A program made the position numbers and the translations under genes. The notes under the pieces are model-generated. The model did no database searches and was not told the origin of the DNA. It was given only the letters and a program-made list of their open reading frames with translations. DNA of 64,000 bases from assembly GCA_028288725.1 (NCBI GenBank), contig JAQGIC010000136.1, positions 1 through 64,000 on the forward strand, in the 5' to 3' direction. Of this stretch, positions 40,791 through 50,808 are shown piece after piece (position 1 is the stretch's first letter; each line of letters begins with the position of its first letter). This DNA is from Rhodospirillales bacterium. GTDB taxonomy: Bacteria; Pseudomonadota; Alphaproteobacteria; ATCC43930; CGMCC-115725.

Positions 40791-41726
40791 TCAATAGCCG
40801 CGCTGCCGGTCGATGGCGCCGACGAGCGGCGTGCCGGCGTCGAGCCGGGCGAGATTGGCGAGCAACTGGGTGACGACGACGGTCGGCCCGGTCCGGGTGG
40901 CAATGTGCGGCGTCACGACGATGCGCCGGTCGCGCCAGAACGGATGATCACCCGGCAGCGGCTCCTCGGTAAAGGCATCAAGCGTGGCGGCGCCCAGTTG
41001 GCCACGATCCAGCGCCGCCAGCAAATCCCGATCGACCAGATGGCCGCCCCGGCCGACATTGATCAGATGTGCGCCGGCCGGCAGGCGGGCGAACAGGTCG
41101 GCATTGAGGAAGCCCTGGGTCTCGTCGGTCAAGGGCAGCAGGCAGACGAGACTGTCGGACCGGGCCAGGAAATCGCCCAATTGACCCGCGCCGTGATAAC
41201 CCATGACCCCGGCCGGCAGATCGGGCTTGGGGCCGCGGCTCCAACCCGCGACGTCATAGCCGAGCATGGCCAGCGCGCTCGCCACGGCCAGGCCCAGCAC
41301 GCCCATGCCGGCGATGCCGACGCGATGCAGGCGGGTCGGCACGATCGGGTTTTCCTGCCAGATGCCCTGGGTCTGGCGCGCCAGATACTGGTCGAAATGG
41401 CGGTGCCGGTGCGTCACCGCCCAGACGACATAGGCGACCATGCCGCTCGCCATGTTGGGATCGATGATCCGGCAGATCGGCACGTCGGGCGGCACCGTCG
41501 GGTCGGCGGTGATGTGATCGACGCCGGCCGCGATCGACTGGACCAGCCGCAGGCGCGGCAGGGCGCCGAACAGGCCGGCGGGCGCGTGCCAGCACAGCAC
41601 CGTGTCGGCATGTTCCGGCGCCTCCTGGTGCATGCGGATATCCAGTTCCGGCGCCAGTTTGGCAAAGGTCGGCAGCAGATAGGACATGTCGATCTGCGTG
41701 CTGGCCAGCACGATGGTCCTGCTCAT
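40791..41726 (-). CDS. D-2-hydroxyacid dehydrogenase (glyoxylate/hydroxypyruvate reductase A-like)
   Basis: A 311-residue NAD(P)-dependent dehydrogenase. The NAD motif VGIAGMGVLGLAVASALAMLGYDVAGWSR, LLPLTDETQGFLNADLFARLPAGAHLINVGRGGHL and the catalytic PLPGDHPFWRDRRIVVTPHIA (E and H) are all present. It reduces glyoxylate or hydroxypyruvate, or oxidises a D-2-hydroxy acid. The ATG overlaps the stop of the ABC ATPase gene (ATGA). Confidence 0.9.
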   Translation of the reverse strand: MSRTIVLASTQIDMSYLLPTFAKLAPELDIRMHQEAPEHADTVLCWHAPAGLFGALPRLRLVQSIAAGVDHITADPTVPPDVPICRIIDPNMASGMVAYVVWAVTHRHRHFDQYLARQTQGIWQENPIVPTRLHRVGIAGMGVLGLAVASALAMLGYDVAGWSRGPKPDLPAGVMGYHGAGQLGDFLARSDSLVCLLPLTDETQGFLNADLFARLPAGAHLINVGRGGHLVDRDLLAALDRGQLGAATLDAFTEEPLPGDHPFWRDRRIVVTPHIATRTGPTVVVTQLLANLARLDAGTPLVGAIDRQRGY

Positions 41727-43327
41727 GATGCTGATCGCTCCAGCCGCGGCACCGCGGCCATCAATTCACGCGTATAGGCATGGCGCGGGTCGTGCAGCAC
41801 TTGGCTCCCCTCGCCATACTCGACCAGCTCGCCCGCGCGCATGACCGCGACCCGGTCGCACATCTGGGCCGCCACGCGCAGGTCGTGGGTGATGAACAAT
41901 AGTGCCAAATCGAACTTTTTGCGCACCTGATCGAACAGCTCCAGCACCTGCGCCTGCACCGACACGTCGAGGGCCGAAACGGGCTCGTCGGCGACCAGCA
42001 GTTCCGGCTCCATCGCCAGCGCGCGGGCGATGCCGATGCGCTGGCGCTGCCCGCCGGAGAATTCATGGGGATAGCGCTCGAGCGCCTCGGGGCCGAGCCC
42101 GACCAGCGACAGCAGCTCGACCGCCCGATCGCGGGCCTTTGTCTTGGGGATGCCTTGCATCAGCATGCCGGTCATGATGGCGGATCCGACCCGATGGCGC
42201 GGGTTGAGCGAGGCATAGGGGTCCTGGAACACCATCTGGATCCGGCCGCGATAGGGCTTCAGGCCCTTCGGCCCGAGCTTGGAGATGTCGGTGCCCTCGA
42301 ACAGGATGCGGCCGGAACTGATCGGGGTCAGGCCGGTGACGCAGCGGCCGATGGTCGATTTGCCCGAGCCGCTTTCGCCGACGATGCCCAGGGTCTCGCC
42401 CTTGCGCAGGCTCAAGGACACGCCCTTCAGCGCCGCCACCTCGCGTCCGCCGGGCAGGCGATAGGTCTTGGTGACCTGGTCCAGTTCGAGGAGCGCCGTC
42501 GGCGCCATGGCGGGGGCGCGATCGCCGCTCTGGCCGTGCGGGATCGCCGCGATCAGCTTTTGCGTATAGGGATGCTGCGGCCGGTCCAGCACCGCGCGGG
42601 CCGGGCCGCTTTCGACCATCACGCCTTGGCTCATGACCGCGACCCGGTCGGCGATCTCGGCGACCACGCCGAAATCATGGGTGATGAACAGCAGCGCCAT
42701 GCCGCGGCGCCGCTGCAGGTCGCGGATCAGCTTCAGGATCTGCGCCTGGGTCGTGACGTCGAGCGCGGTCGTCGGCTCGTCGGCGATCAGCAAGGCCGGT
42801 TCGAGCGCCAGCGCCGCCGCGATCATGACGCGCTGACGCTGGCCGCCAGACAGGCGGAACGGATAGCTGTCGGCCAGGCGCACCGGATCGGGCAAGCCCA
42901 CATCGGCAAGCGCCGCCAGCACCTTTTCCCGACATTCCCTGCGCCCGATATCCGTGTGGCTGCGATAGACCTCGGCGATCTGGTCGCCGATGCGCATGAT
43001 CGGGTTGAGCGCGGTCATCGGCTCCTGAAAGATCATGCCGATGCGCCGGCCGCGCAGCGTCTGCATCTGAAGGTCGCTGAGATCCAGCAGGTCCTGCCCG
43101 TCGAACCGGATGCGGCCGGCGGTCGGTCGCACTTGCGGGCCGGGCAGCAGGCCCATGACCGCATTGGCGATCATCGACTTGCCGGACCCGCTTTCGCCGA
43201 CGATGCACAAGGCCTCGCCGGGGCCAAGCGTCAGGCTGACGCCCGAGACCGCGAGCGGCCGGTCGCCGCCCGGCGGCAGGCAGATATCCAGCCCGTCGAT
43301 CAGCAGCACGGGATCAGAGGCCGGCAT
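41723..43327 (-). CDS. peptide/opine-type ABC transporter, fused double ATPase
   Basis: A 534-residue protein joining DppD- and DppF-type ATPases. Each half has Walker A ([28 protein letters not shown]), ABC signature ([30 protein letters not shown]) and Walker B ([22 protein letters not shown]). The family imports oligopeptides, opines, glutathione or nickel complexes. Fourteen bases overlap the permease gene upstream and the next gene is coupled by ATGA. Confidence 0.95.
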   Translation of the reverse strand: MPASDPVLLIDGLDICLPPGGDRPLAVSGVSLTLGPGEALCIVGESGSGKSMIANAVMGLLPGPQVRPTAGRIRFDGQDLLDLSDLQMQTLRGRRIGMIFQEPMTALNPIMRIGDQIAEVYRSHTDIGRRECREKVLAALADVGLPDPVRLADSYPFRLSGGQRQRVMIAAALALEPALLIADEPTTALDVTTQAQILKLIRDLQRRRGMALLFITHDFGVVAEIADRVAVMSQGVMVESGPARAVLDRPQHPYTQKLIAAIPHGQSGDRAPAMAPTALLELDQVTKTYRLPGGREVAALKGVSLSLRKGETLGIVGESGSGKSTIGRCVTGLTPISSGRILFEGTDISKLGPKGLKPYRGRIQMVFQDPYASLNPRHRVGSAIMTGMLMQGIPKTKARDRAVELLSLVGLGPEALERYPHEFSGGQRQRIGIARALAMEPELLVADEPVSALDVSVQAQVLELFDQVRKKFDLALLFITHDLRVAAQMCDRVAVMRAGELVEYGEGSQVLHDPRHAYTRELMAAVPRLERSAS

Positions 43328-44165
43328 TGCCGCGTCCCCCGCCCAGTTTGGTGTTGAGCCCGTCGCTCAGGCCCTCGCCGACCAGATTGAGCGCCAGCAC
43401 GGTCATGAGGATGGCGAGGCCGGGAAACACGCTCATCCACCAGGCCTGGCGCAGCACCGTGCGCGCGGCGCCGATCATGAAGCCCCAGCTCATCAAGTCG
43501 GGATCGCCCAGGCCCATGAAGCTGAGGCTCGATTCCAGCAGGATTGCGGTCGCGACCATCAGCGATGCCATGACCACGATCGAGGAGGCCGCATTGGGCA
43601 GCAGTTCGACGAAGATGATGCGTAGGTCCGACTGGCCGTCGAGCCGGGCGGCCTCGACGAAGTCGCGCTGGCGCAAGGTCAGGAACTCGCCCCGCACCAG
43701 GCGCGCGACCGGCGGCCAGGACACGATGGCGATCGCGGTCACGATCGAGCCGACCGAGGGCTGGAAGATCGCGACCAGCACGATCGCCAGCGCGAAGCTG
43801 GGCACGGTCTGGAACAGCTCGGTAAAGCGCATCAGTGCCGCATCGATCCAGCCGCCGTAGTAGCCGGAGACGGCACCGAGCGTGACGCCCAGAACCAAGG
43901 CGGCGACGGTCGAGACGAAGCCGATCATCAGCGAAACCCGGGCGCCATAGACCAGCCCGGTGCCGATGTCGCGGCCCAGGGTGTCGGTGCCGAACAGGGT
44001 GTGGGCCAGCTCGAACGGCGGCAGGAACGGCCGCTGCACCATGGCCCAGGGATCGCCGCCGTCGATCAGGGGCGCAAACAGCGCCAGGCAGAGCACGGCG
44101 GCCAGGACCGCGAGCCCGACCAGGGCGCCCTTGTTGCGGCGGAAGCGGCGCCAGAAATCGCGCAT
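43314..44165 (-). CDS. peptide/opine-type ABC permease, DppC class
   Basis: A 283-residue permease beginning MRDFWRRFRRNKGALVGLAVLAAVL, typical of DppC. The EAA region is FVEAARLDGQSDLRIIFVELLPNAAS, and FGTDTLGRDIGTGLVYGARVSLMIGF the conserved periplasmic/first loop. The start ATG shares its A with the TGA stop of the DppB-like gene (TGATG). The longer track ORF is a shadow extension. Confidence 0.94.
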   Translation of the reverse strand: MRDFWRRFRRNKGALVGLAVLAAVLCLALFAPLIDGGDPWAMVQRPFLPPFELAHTLFGTDTLGRDIGTGLVYGARVSLMIGFVSTVAALVLGVTLGAVSGYYGGWIDAALMRFTELFQTVPSFALAIVLVAIFQPSVGSIVTAIAIVSWPPVARLVRGEFLTLRQRDFVEAARLDGQSDLRIIFVELLPNAASSIVVMASLMVATAILLESSLSFMGLGDPDLMSWGFMIGAARTVLRQAWWMSVFPGLAILMTVLALNLVGEGLSDGLNTKLGGGRGNAGL

Positions 44166-45139
44166 CAGCGGAGCTCGATCCGGGGATCGACGATCGTGTA
44201 GATCACGTCGGTCAGGACATTGAACAGCACCACCATCGCGGCCGTGAACAGGAACAGGCCCAACAGCAGATTGTAGTCGCGCTGGAGCAGCGCCTCGAAC
44301 ATCAGCCGGCCGATGCCGGGCCAGGCGAACACCGTTTCGGTCAGGATGGCGCCGCCGACCATCTGGCCGGCCTGGATGCCGGCCAATGTGATGATCGGCA
44401 GCAGCGCGTTGCGCAGGATATGGACGCGCCAGATCCGTCCGCGCGGCACGCCCTTGGCGCGGGCCGTCTTGACGAAATCCATGCGCGAGACCTCCAGCAT
44501 GGATGTCCGGGTCATGCGGGCGTAGATCGCCATGTAGAACAGCGCCAGCGTGACCGCCGGCAGCACCAGATGCTGCGCCACGTCGATCGCATGGCCGAGC
44601 GGCGACAGGTTCTGTCCGACCGTCGCCATGCCGAAGCCGGGCAGCCAATCGAGCTTGATCGAAAGGATCAGCACGGCCATCAAGGCGACCCAGAACAACG
44701 GTGTCGCGTAGAAGATCAGCGCCACGGTCGTCACCAGGCTGTCGCTCCAGGTGCCGACCCGGCTCGACGACCAGGCGCCCAAGGTGATGCCCAGCAGCAG
44801 CGACAGCACGAAGGCACTGCCGGTCAAGAGCAGCGTCGCCGGGACCCGCTCGGCGATCAGGTCGGCGACCGGCCGCTGCTGGCGATAGGATTGGCCGAGG
44901 TCGAGCAGCGCCACATGGCCCAGATACAGGCCCAGCTGCTCGATCATGGGCTTGTCCAGGCCGAACTGCTGGCGCAGTTGCGCCACGAACTTGGCGTCGC
45001 CGGCCCCCGCCTCGCCGGCCATCACGGCCGCCGGATCGCCGGGAGCCGCCCGGATCAGGAAGAAATTGACCACGACTATCAGCAGCAGGGCCACCAGGCC
45101 CTGCGCCAGGCGTCGGGCGGCAAACCGCGTCCGGTTCAC
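44165..45139 (-). CDS. peptide/opine-type ABC permease, DppB class
   Basis: A 324-residue six-helix permease with FAARRLAQGLVALLLIVVVNFFLIRAAPGDPA at the N-terminus, QFGLDKPMIEQLGLYLGHVALLDLG, and the EAA-like loop KTARAKGVPRGRIWRVHILRNALLPIITLAG. The start is GTG at 45139 with GAGAGG upstream. It pairs with the DppC-like permease in the same operon. Confidence 0.94.
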   Translation of the reverse strand: MNRTRFAARRLAQGLVALLLIVVVNFFLIRAAPGDPAAVMAGEAGAGDAKFVAQLRQQFGLDKPMIEQLGLYLGHVALLDLGQSYRQQRPVADLIAERVPATLLLTGSAFVLSLLLGITLGAWSSSRVGTWSDSLVTTVALIFYATPLFWVALMAVLILSIKLDWLPGFGMATVGQNLSPLGHAIDVAQHLVLPAVTLALFYMAIYARMTRTSMLEVSRMDFVKTARAKGVPRGRIWRVHILRNALLPIITLAGIQAGQMVGGAILTETVFAWPGIGRLMFEALLQRDYNLLLGLFLFTAAMVVLFNVLTDVIYTIVDPRIELR

Positions 45140-45167
45140 GAACGGGCGGCCTCTCGAACCCGACGCC

Positions 45168-46739
45168 TCATGCCTTGGTTACCTTGGCCCGCGCAAAGCC
45201 GTCGTTGAGGCCGATCGCCGAATTGACCAGATTCTGGATGTTGCTGCGGTAGATCGTCGGGAATTCCAGCTCGATCAGCCAAGCGACCGGCACCTCGTCG
45301 ACCAGGATCTTCTGCGCTTCGGTATAGATCGCGCGCCGGCGGGTCGGGTTCGGTTCCTTGGCCCCGCGCTCGAACAGCTCGTCGACCTTGGGGTTCGAGT
45401 AGCCGGACACATTGTTCCAGGGCGAGCCCTTCTGGATATTCGACGTCGTGTAGTTGCGCTGCACGCCCAGCGCCGGGTCGCCATACTGGTACAGATAGGT
45501 GAAGGCCAGGTCGTAGTCCCAGTTGTTCAGCTTCTCGTTCCAGCCGGCGACGTCGGTCGCCTGCAGCTCGACCTTGATGCCGACCTCGGCCAGATTCTGC
45601 CGCGCCATCTCGGCGAAGCGCTGCCAGGTCTCGCCATAGGGCAGCGGCAGCAGGCGCAGCGTCTCGCCCTTGTAGCCGGCCTCGGCCAACAGGGCCTTCG
45701 CCTTGGCCTTGTCGTGCGGGTAGGGGGTGACGTCGTCGCTGTGGAAGCGGGTCGTGGTCGAGAACGGGCCGGTCGCGACCTTGCCGAAGCCGTACCAGGC
45801 GACGTTCTTCATCGCCTCGCGGTCGAGCGCGTACATGATCGCCTTGCGCACGCGCACGTCGGCCAGCGGACCGCTGCGGTTGTTCAGCCACATCCAGCAA
45901 TGCGGCCCGAAAAATTCCCAGCCCTTGGTCGTGACGTCGGTCTTGGGCAGCGCCTTCAGGCGTTGAATATCGAAATACTCGATCGTGCCGCCCGGCATGA
46001 CATCCATCTTGCCGGACTCGTAGGCCGCCGCGCGCGAGGCGGCGTCGGGAATGACGTGGAAATAGATCCCGTCGATCCCGGGAAATCCCGCCTCGTGATA
46101 GGCCTCGTGCCTGACGAGCTGGATATAGGAGCCCTTGACCCATTCCTTGAACTTGAACGGGCCGGTGCCGATCGGCGTGTTGTTGGCCGGGTTGGTGCGA
46201 TAGTCGGTGCCGTCATAGAGATGCTTCGGCACGATCGGCATGGTGCCGACCTCGAACAGGCCGATGAACGGCCCGAACGGGTATTTCAGCTTGAAGATGA
46301 CCGTGTCGGCGTCGGGTGCGGTGATGCTGTCGACCGCGACCAGCGAGGAGCGCAGGCGCGCATGGGTCTCGCGCAGCAGCTTGTCGACGCTGAACACCAC
46401 ATCGTCGGCGCTGAACGGCTTGCCGTCGTGCCAGGTCACGCCAGGCTTCAGCTTGAAGCTGTAGGTCAGCGCATCCTCGCTGATCGTCCAGGAGGCGGCC
46501 AGGCCGGGCATCGGATTGAGCTCGGCGTCGTAGCGCAGCAGCCCCTCGTAGATATTGCCGGCGACCAGCTGGGTCGGGCCGTTCTGGATGAGTGCCAGCA
46601 TCAGGCCCGGCGGCTCGGGATTGATCGCGACATTGAGCACGCCGTTGGCGACACCCTGGGAAAAGGCGGTCCAAGGCTGGCCGGCCGCGATCAAACCGGT
46701 CGTGGCGGAGGCGATCTTGATGAAGTCACGACGAAGCAT
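45168..46739 (-). CDS. peptide/opine-type periplasmic binding protein
   Basis: A 523-residue family 5 solute-binding protein. The N-terminus MLRRDFIKIASATTGLIAAG has an RRDFIK twin-arginine motif, so Tat export is likely. Domain motifs include AASWTISEDALTYSFKLKPGVTWHDGKPFSADDVVFSVDKLL and FKEWVKGSYIQLVRHEAYHEA. AACAGGGGGTACC gives a good ribosome site. It defines the transporter ligand class: short peptides, opines or similar amines. The 89-bp gap upstream separates it from the aldolase gene, so it may have a second promoter. Confidence 0.94.
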   Translation of the reverse strand: MLRRDFIKIASATTGLIAAGQPWTAFSQGVANGVLNVAINPEPPGLMLALIQNGPTQLVAGNIYEGLLRYDAELNPMPGLAASWTISEDALTYSFKLKPGVTWHDGKPFSADDVVFSVDKLLRETHARLRSSLVAVDSITAPDADTVIFKLKYPFGPFIGLFEVGTMPIVPKHLYDGTDYRTNPANNTPIGTGPFKFKEWVKGSYIQLVRHEAYHEAGFPGIDGIYFHVIPDAASRAAAYESGKMDVMPGGTIEYFDIQRLKALPKTDVTTKGWEFFGPHCWMWLNNRSGPLADVRVRKAIMYALDREAMKNVAWYGFGKVATGPFSTTTRFHSDDVTPYPHDKAKAKALLAEAGYKGETLRLLPLPYGETWQRFAEMARQNLAEVGIKVELQATDVAGWNEKLNNWDYDLAFTYLYQYGDPALGVQRNYTTSNIQKGSPWNNVSGYSNPKVDELFERGAKEPNPTRRRAIYTEAQKILVDEVPVAWLIELEFPTIYRSNIQNLVNSAIGLNDGFARAKVTKA

Positions 46740-46828
46740 GGTACCCCCTGTTGAGATGGGCCGGTCTTATGTTGTGTTCTTGATGCCCGCGCGGCCTTGC
46801 TGGCCGCTTCGGTGATTTTTGTCGCCCG

Positions 46829-47590
46829 TCAGTCGCGATAGGACCCGGGAACCGGCGGCTCCAGATAGCGCAGCAGCGCCGACCATTCGCGCTGGATATG
46901 GCCGGTGCGCCGGTTGCTGTCGCCGCCCTCGTATTGGCGCGCGGTTAGTTGGGCGACCTCGGGCTCGACCGGGTTCACGGCCTGGCCGGTCGATTGGATC
47001 GCGACCTGGACGCGGCAGGCGCGCTCCAGATTGTGCATCAGGATGAACGCCTCGGCGACCGAGGCGCCGGCGGTCAAGAGACCGTGGTTGCGCAGGATCA
47101 TCGCCTTGGCGGATCCCAGATCGGCGATCAGCCGCGAACGCTCGTCCAGATCGAGCGCGATGCCTTCGTAGCCATGGTAGGCGATGCGGTCGTGGAACTG
47201 CAGGCTCCACTGATTGCACGGCTGCAGGCCCTCTTTGAGCGACGAGACGGCGACGCCGGCATAGGTGTGGGTATGCAGCACGCAGGCGGCATCGTGCCGG
47301 GCGCTGTGGATCGCGCTGTGAATGGTGAAGCCGGCCGGATTGATATCGTAGGGCGTGTCGTCGACGATGCGGCCCTCCAGGTCGACCTTGACCAGCGACG
47401 AGGCCGTGATCTCCCGGAACAGCATGCCGTAGGGATTGATCAGAAAATGACCATCGCTGTCCGGCACGCGGGCAGAAATATGGGTGTAGATGACGTCGTC
47501 CATGCCGAAATGGGCGACCAGGCGATAGCAGGCGGCCAGATCCTGGCGGACCGTCCATTCGGCGTCGGGCATGCGGAACGGCTTCGGCAT
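46829..47590 (-). CDS. class II aldolase/adducin-family protein
   Basis: A 253-residue protein with zinc histidines in YTHISARVPDSDGHFLINPYG and VLHTHTYAGVAVSSL, the AMILRNHGLLTAG motif with another His, and IHSARHDAACVLHTHTYA. Members are fuculose-phosphate-type aldolases or decarboxylases; many are unassigned. It is the first gene of the minus-strand arm, directly behind the tandem CTGTCGACAG boxes. Confidence 0.9.
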   Translation of the reverse strand: MPKPFRMPDAEWTVRQDLAACYRLVAHFGMDDVIYTHISARVPDSDGHFLINPYGMLFREITASSLVKVDLEGRIVDDTPYDINPAGFTIHSAIHSARHDAACVLHTHTYAGVAVSSLKEGLQPCNQWSLQFHDRIAYHGYEGIALDLDERSRLIADLGSAKAMILRNHGLLTAGASVAEAFILMHNLERACRVQVAIQSTGQAVNPVEPEVAQLTARQYEGGDSNRRTGHIQREWSALLRYLEPPVPGSYRD

Positions 47591-47655
47591 GGCGTCACTC
47601 TTCCCCGGATTGCCTCATTCGCACTCATACGATCATGGTGCTCAGGGTTCGTCAA

Positions 47656-47679
47656 CTGTCGACAGTCGGCTGTCGACAG
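47656..47679. promoter_or_regulatory. tandem CTGTCGACAG boxes, candidate GntR operator
   Basis: Two identical 10-bp palindromes 4 bp apart (47656-47665 and 47670-47679), in the 165-bp gap between the aldolase gene (minus, start 47590) and the GntR gene (plus, start 47756). FCD-type GntR regulators commonly bind short palindromes with a TGTCGACA-like core. The location suits joint control of both divergent arms. Confidence 0.65.
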
Positions 47680-47755
47680 CTTATGGTGCCCTTAGACGGA
47701 AAGCGCCGCGCTGCCTAAGATGGTGCCGTCCGATGCATGAGGAATGCCAGGAGCC

Positions 47756-48463
47756 ATGACCCTGTCCGCCACGCCGTTCGTTCCCGTCGAAGTGCCCGAT
47801 TTGGTCGATGTGATCGAGGCGGAACTGACCCGCGCGATCGTCGAGGGCAGGCTCCGCCCCGGTGCCCGCGTGGTCGAAGCGGAGACGGCGCGGCAGATGG
47901 GCGTCAGCCGGGCCCCGGTGCGCGAGGCGGCCCGTCGCATGGAACGGCAGGGGCTGCTGGTGGCGAAGCCGCGCCACGGCTTTTTCGTGCGCGAGATCAC
48001 GGTCAAGGAGATCGACGATCTCTACGGCGTCCGCCTGGCGCTGGAGGAATGCGCCGTCGCCGGCGCCTGCGCCAGGATCGACGCCGCCGGCATCGCCCGG
48101 CTGCAGGCGCAGATCGATCTGATGTGCGCCGAGACGCTCGGCCTCACGCCGCCGCAGCGCATCCAGCTCGACCTGCAATTCCACCTGATGCTGTGCGAGC
48201 TGTCGGACAACGAGCGCCTGTTGCGCCTGTTCGCGACGATCGAGACCGAGGTGCGCATGATCATCGCGCTGCTCGACAATCACTATCAGGACCCGCTGTT
48301 CGTGGCGAAGGCGCATCAACCGATCCTCGACGCGATCATCGCCCAGGACGAGGCCGCGGCCCGCGCGCAGATGCGCGAGCATATCACCTCGGCCTGGCAT
48401 CATGTGCGCGACCTGTTCACCAGCCAGCATCCCCAGCCTTTCCGGGAGAATGAGCCGTCATGA
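47756..48463 (+). CDS. GntR-family (FCD) transcriptional regulator
   Basis: A 235-residue regulator (from M5 of the track ORF at 47756; the ATG at 47744 is the alternative). Winged helix: VIEAELTRAIVEGRLRPGARVVEAETARQMGVSRAPVREAARRMERQGLLVAKPRHGFFV. FCD domain: DLYGVRLALEECAVAGA, FHLMLCELSDNERLLRL and HQPILDAIIAQDEAAARAQMREHI, with Asp/His metal ligands. It overlaps the deacetylase-like gene by ATGA. It likely represses both arms through the tandem palindromes upstream. Confidence 0.92.
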   Translation: MTLSATPFVPVEVPDLVDVIEAELTRAIVEGRLRPGARVVEAETARQMGVSRAPVREAARRMERQGLLVAKPRHGFFVREITVKEIDDLYGVRLALEECAVAGACARIDAAGIARLQAQIDLMCAETLGLTPPQRIQLDLQFHLMLCELSDNERLLRLFATIETEVRMIIALLDNHYQDPLFVAKAHQPILDAIIAQDEAAARAQMREHITSAWHHVRDLFTSQHPQPFRENEPS

Positions 48464-49488
48464 AGATCGCCTATAGCGAACGCCATCAGCTGCACGACCC
48501 GCAATTCTTCCTGGTGCGCGGCCAGCCGCAGCGCAGTGCCGAGCAGCCGGAACGAGCCGTCCGACTGCTGGCGGCGCTCGACCGGCGCCGCGGCGATATT
48601 CACGCGCCGGCCAATTTCGGTCCCGGTCCGCGCGCGGCGATCCATACGCCGGCCTATCTCGACTTTCTGGAGGGTGCCCACGCGGCCTGGCAGGCCCTGG
48701 GCAATGCCTCCGCCGAGGTTCTGCCGAACATGCACCCCCTGCCGGGCCAGCCGGTGACATACCCGGAGGGCATCGTCGGCCGCGCCGGCTATCACATGGC
48801 CGATACCGCCTGCCCGATCGGTGCCGGCACCTGGGCGGCCGCGACGCAAGCCGCCCATACCGCGGTCCAGGCGGCACAATGGGTGATGGATGGCGAACGG
48901 GCGGCCTATGCGCTATGCCGGCCGCCGGGCCATCACGCCTATGCCGACCGCGCCGGCGGCTTCTGCTTCCTCAATAATTCGGCGATCGCCGCCGACTATC
49001 TCCGGGCGCGTCACAGCCGCGTGGCGATCCTCGATGTCGACGTGCACCACGGCAACGGCACCCAGGGCATCTTCTACCATCGCCGCGACGTCTTGACCGT
49101 CTCGCTCCATGCCGATCCGCGCGCGTTCTACCCGTTCTTCGTGGGCTATGGCCATGAGCGGGGCGAGGGCGACGGGCTCGGCTATAATCTGAACGTGCCG
49201 CTGCCCTATGGCACCGGCGACGCGGATTATCTGACCGCGCTCCGCGCGGCCCAGCGCCAGATCGCCGCCTTCGCGCCGGGCGCGCTGGTCGTCGCCCTGG
49301 GGCTCGACGCGTTCGAGGGCGATCCGCTCAAGGGCCTCGCCATCACCACCCCCGGCTTCGCCGCGATCGGTGCCGAGATCGCGCGGCTGGGCCTGCCGAC
49401 CGTGTTCGTGCAGGAAGGCGGCTATCTGTCGGACGCGCTCGGCCGGAATCTGGTCAGCGCGCTCGATGGCTTCGAAGGGGCGGTCTGA
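48460..49488 (+). CDS. histone-deacetylase-fold amidohydrolase, acetylpolyamine-type
   Basis: A 342-residue zinc enzyme, the same length as bacterial acetylpolyamine amidohydrolase. CRPPGHHAYADRAGGFCFLNNSAIA gives the H158-H159 pair. LDVDVHHGNGTQGIFY gives D194 and H196, and GLDAFEGDP gives D283, the three zinc ligands. The tyrosine in QEGGYLSD is the catalytic oxyanion residue. Family members remove acetyl from N-acetylputrescine, cadaverine or spermidine. It starts within the GntR stop (ATGA) and shares TGATG with the next gene, so it is tightly coupled. Confidence 0.9.
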   Translation: MKIAYSERHQLHDPQFFLVRGQPQRSAEQPERAVRLLAALDRRRGDIHAPANFGPGPRAAIHTPAYLDFLEGAHAAWQALGNASAEVLPNMHPLPGQPVTYPEGIVGRAGYHMADTACPIGAGTWAAATQAAHTAVQAAQWVMDGERAAYALCRPPGHHAYADRAGGFCFLNNSAIAADYLRARHSRVAILDVDVHHGNGTQGIFYHRRDVLTVSLHADPRAFYPFFVGYGHERGEGDGLGYNLNVPLPYGTGDADYLTALRAAQRQIAAFAPGALVVALGLDAFEGDPLKGLAITTPGFAAIGAEIARLGLPTVFVQEGGYLSDALGRNLVSALDGFEGAV

Positions 49489-50768
49489 TGCCGGACCCGT
49501 CGGCCACCGGCCGTATTCTCGCGGCCGTCGATGCCGGCTTCGACGCGCAGGTGGCCTTCACCCAGGATCTCGTCCGCTTCCCGTCGATCCGCGGGGTCGA
49601 GCATCCGGCGCAGGACTTCATGCATGATTCCATGCGGGCGCGCGGCCTGGCGATGGATCGCTGGACCATCGACATCGACGCGATCAAGCATCATCCGGGC
49701 TTCTCGCCGGTCTGCGTCAGCTACGAAAACGCGGTCAATGTGGTCGGGACCTGGCGGCCGGACACGCAGACCGGCCGCTCGCTGATCCTGAACGGCCATA
49801 TCGACGTGGTGCCGACCGGGCCGCTTGAACATTGGACGACGCCGCCGTTCGAACCGCGCATCGCCGATGGCTGGATGTATGGCCGGGGCTCGGCCGATAT
49901 GAAGGCGGGCCTGGCTGCGAACCTGTTCGCGTTCGATGCCATTCGTGCCGCGGGCTTCCTGCCGGCGGCGCCGATCTATTTCCAGTCGGTCGTCGAAGAG
50001 GAATGTACCGGCAACGGCGCGCTCGCCTGCCTGGCGCGCGGCTATAGGGCCGATGCCGCGATCATTCCGGAACCGGAGGACGACAAGCTGGTCCGGGCCA
50101 ACACCGGCGTGCTCTGGTTCAAGGTGACGGTCGAAGGGCGGCCGACCCATACGCGGGTCATGGGCGAGGGCGCCAATGCCATCGATGCCGCCTACCGGGT
50201 GATCGGGGCCCTGCGCCAGTTGGAGACCCGCTGGAATTCCGTGCGGGGCGCGCATCGCCATTTCGAGGATCTGGACCACCCGATCAATCTCAACATCGGT
50301 CGGATCGAGGGCGGCGACTGGGCCTCGAGCGTGCCGGCCTGGTGCAGCTTCGAAGCGCGCATCGCGATCTACCCGGGCACGACCGCCAAGGACGCGGCCG
50401 AGGAGATCGAGGCCTGCATCCGCCAGGCGGCCAACAGCGACGCTTTTCTGCGCAACCGGCCGCCGGCGGTGCTGTTCCACGGCTTCTTCGCCGAGGGCTA
50501 CGTACTGCCGGAAGGGACGGAGGCCGAGGCCGTGCTCGCCCGCTCCTTCGCCGCGATCCACAACCGGCCGCTCGAAAGCTTCGTTACGCCCGGCTATCTC
50601 GACGCCCGCGTGTTCATGCTCTATGCCGATACGCCGTGCCTGGTCTATGGCCCCTTGTCCGAGGATATTCACGGCTATGACGAGCGGGTCAATCTGGACT
50701 CCGTCCGTCGCGTGACGAAGACGCTGGCCCTGTTCATCGCCGACTGGTGCGGACTCCATTCGACCTGA
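49488..50768 (+). CDS. M20-family deacylase (ArgE/DapE type)
   Basis: A 426-residue dizinc amidohydrolase. H104 and D106 in LNGHIDVVPTG, D137 in GRGSADMKAGLAANL, and E170-E172 in VVEEECTGNGA are the metal and catalytic residues; a lid/dimerisation domain follows (~190-300). It removes an N-acyl group from an amino acid or related compound. The pair with the acetylpolyamine-type enzyme suggests the imported compound is N-acylated twice or that several acylated forms are used (inference). Confidence 0.92.
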   Translation: MPDPSATGRILAAVDAGFDAQVAFTQDLVRFPSIRGVEHPAQDFMHDSMRARGLAMDRWTIDIDAIKHHPGFSPVCVSYENAVNVVGTWRPDTQTGRSLILNGHIDVVPTGPLEHWTTPPFEPRIADGWMYGRGSADMKAGLAANLFAFDAIRAAGFLPAAPIYFQSVVEEECTGNGALACLARGYRADAAIIPEPEDDKLVRANTGVLWFKVTVEGRPTHTRVMGEGANAIDAAYRVIGALRQLETRWNSVRGAHRHFEDLDHPINLNIGRIEGGDWASSVPAWCSFEARIAIYPGTTAKDAAEEIEACIRQAANSDAFLRNRPPAVLFHGFFAEGYVLPEGTEAEAVLARSFAAIHNRPLESFVTPGYLDARVFMLYADTPCLVYGPLSEDIHGYDERVNLDSVRRVTKTLALFIADWCGLHST

Positions 50769-50808
50769 TAAGCCATCGGGCGTGGCACGAGATCAGGAAG
50801 GATAGCCG

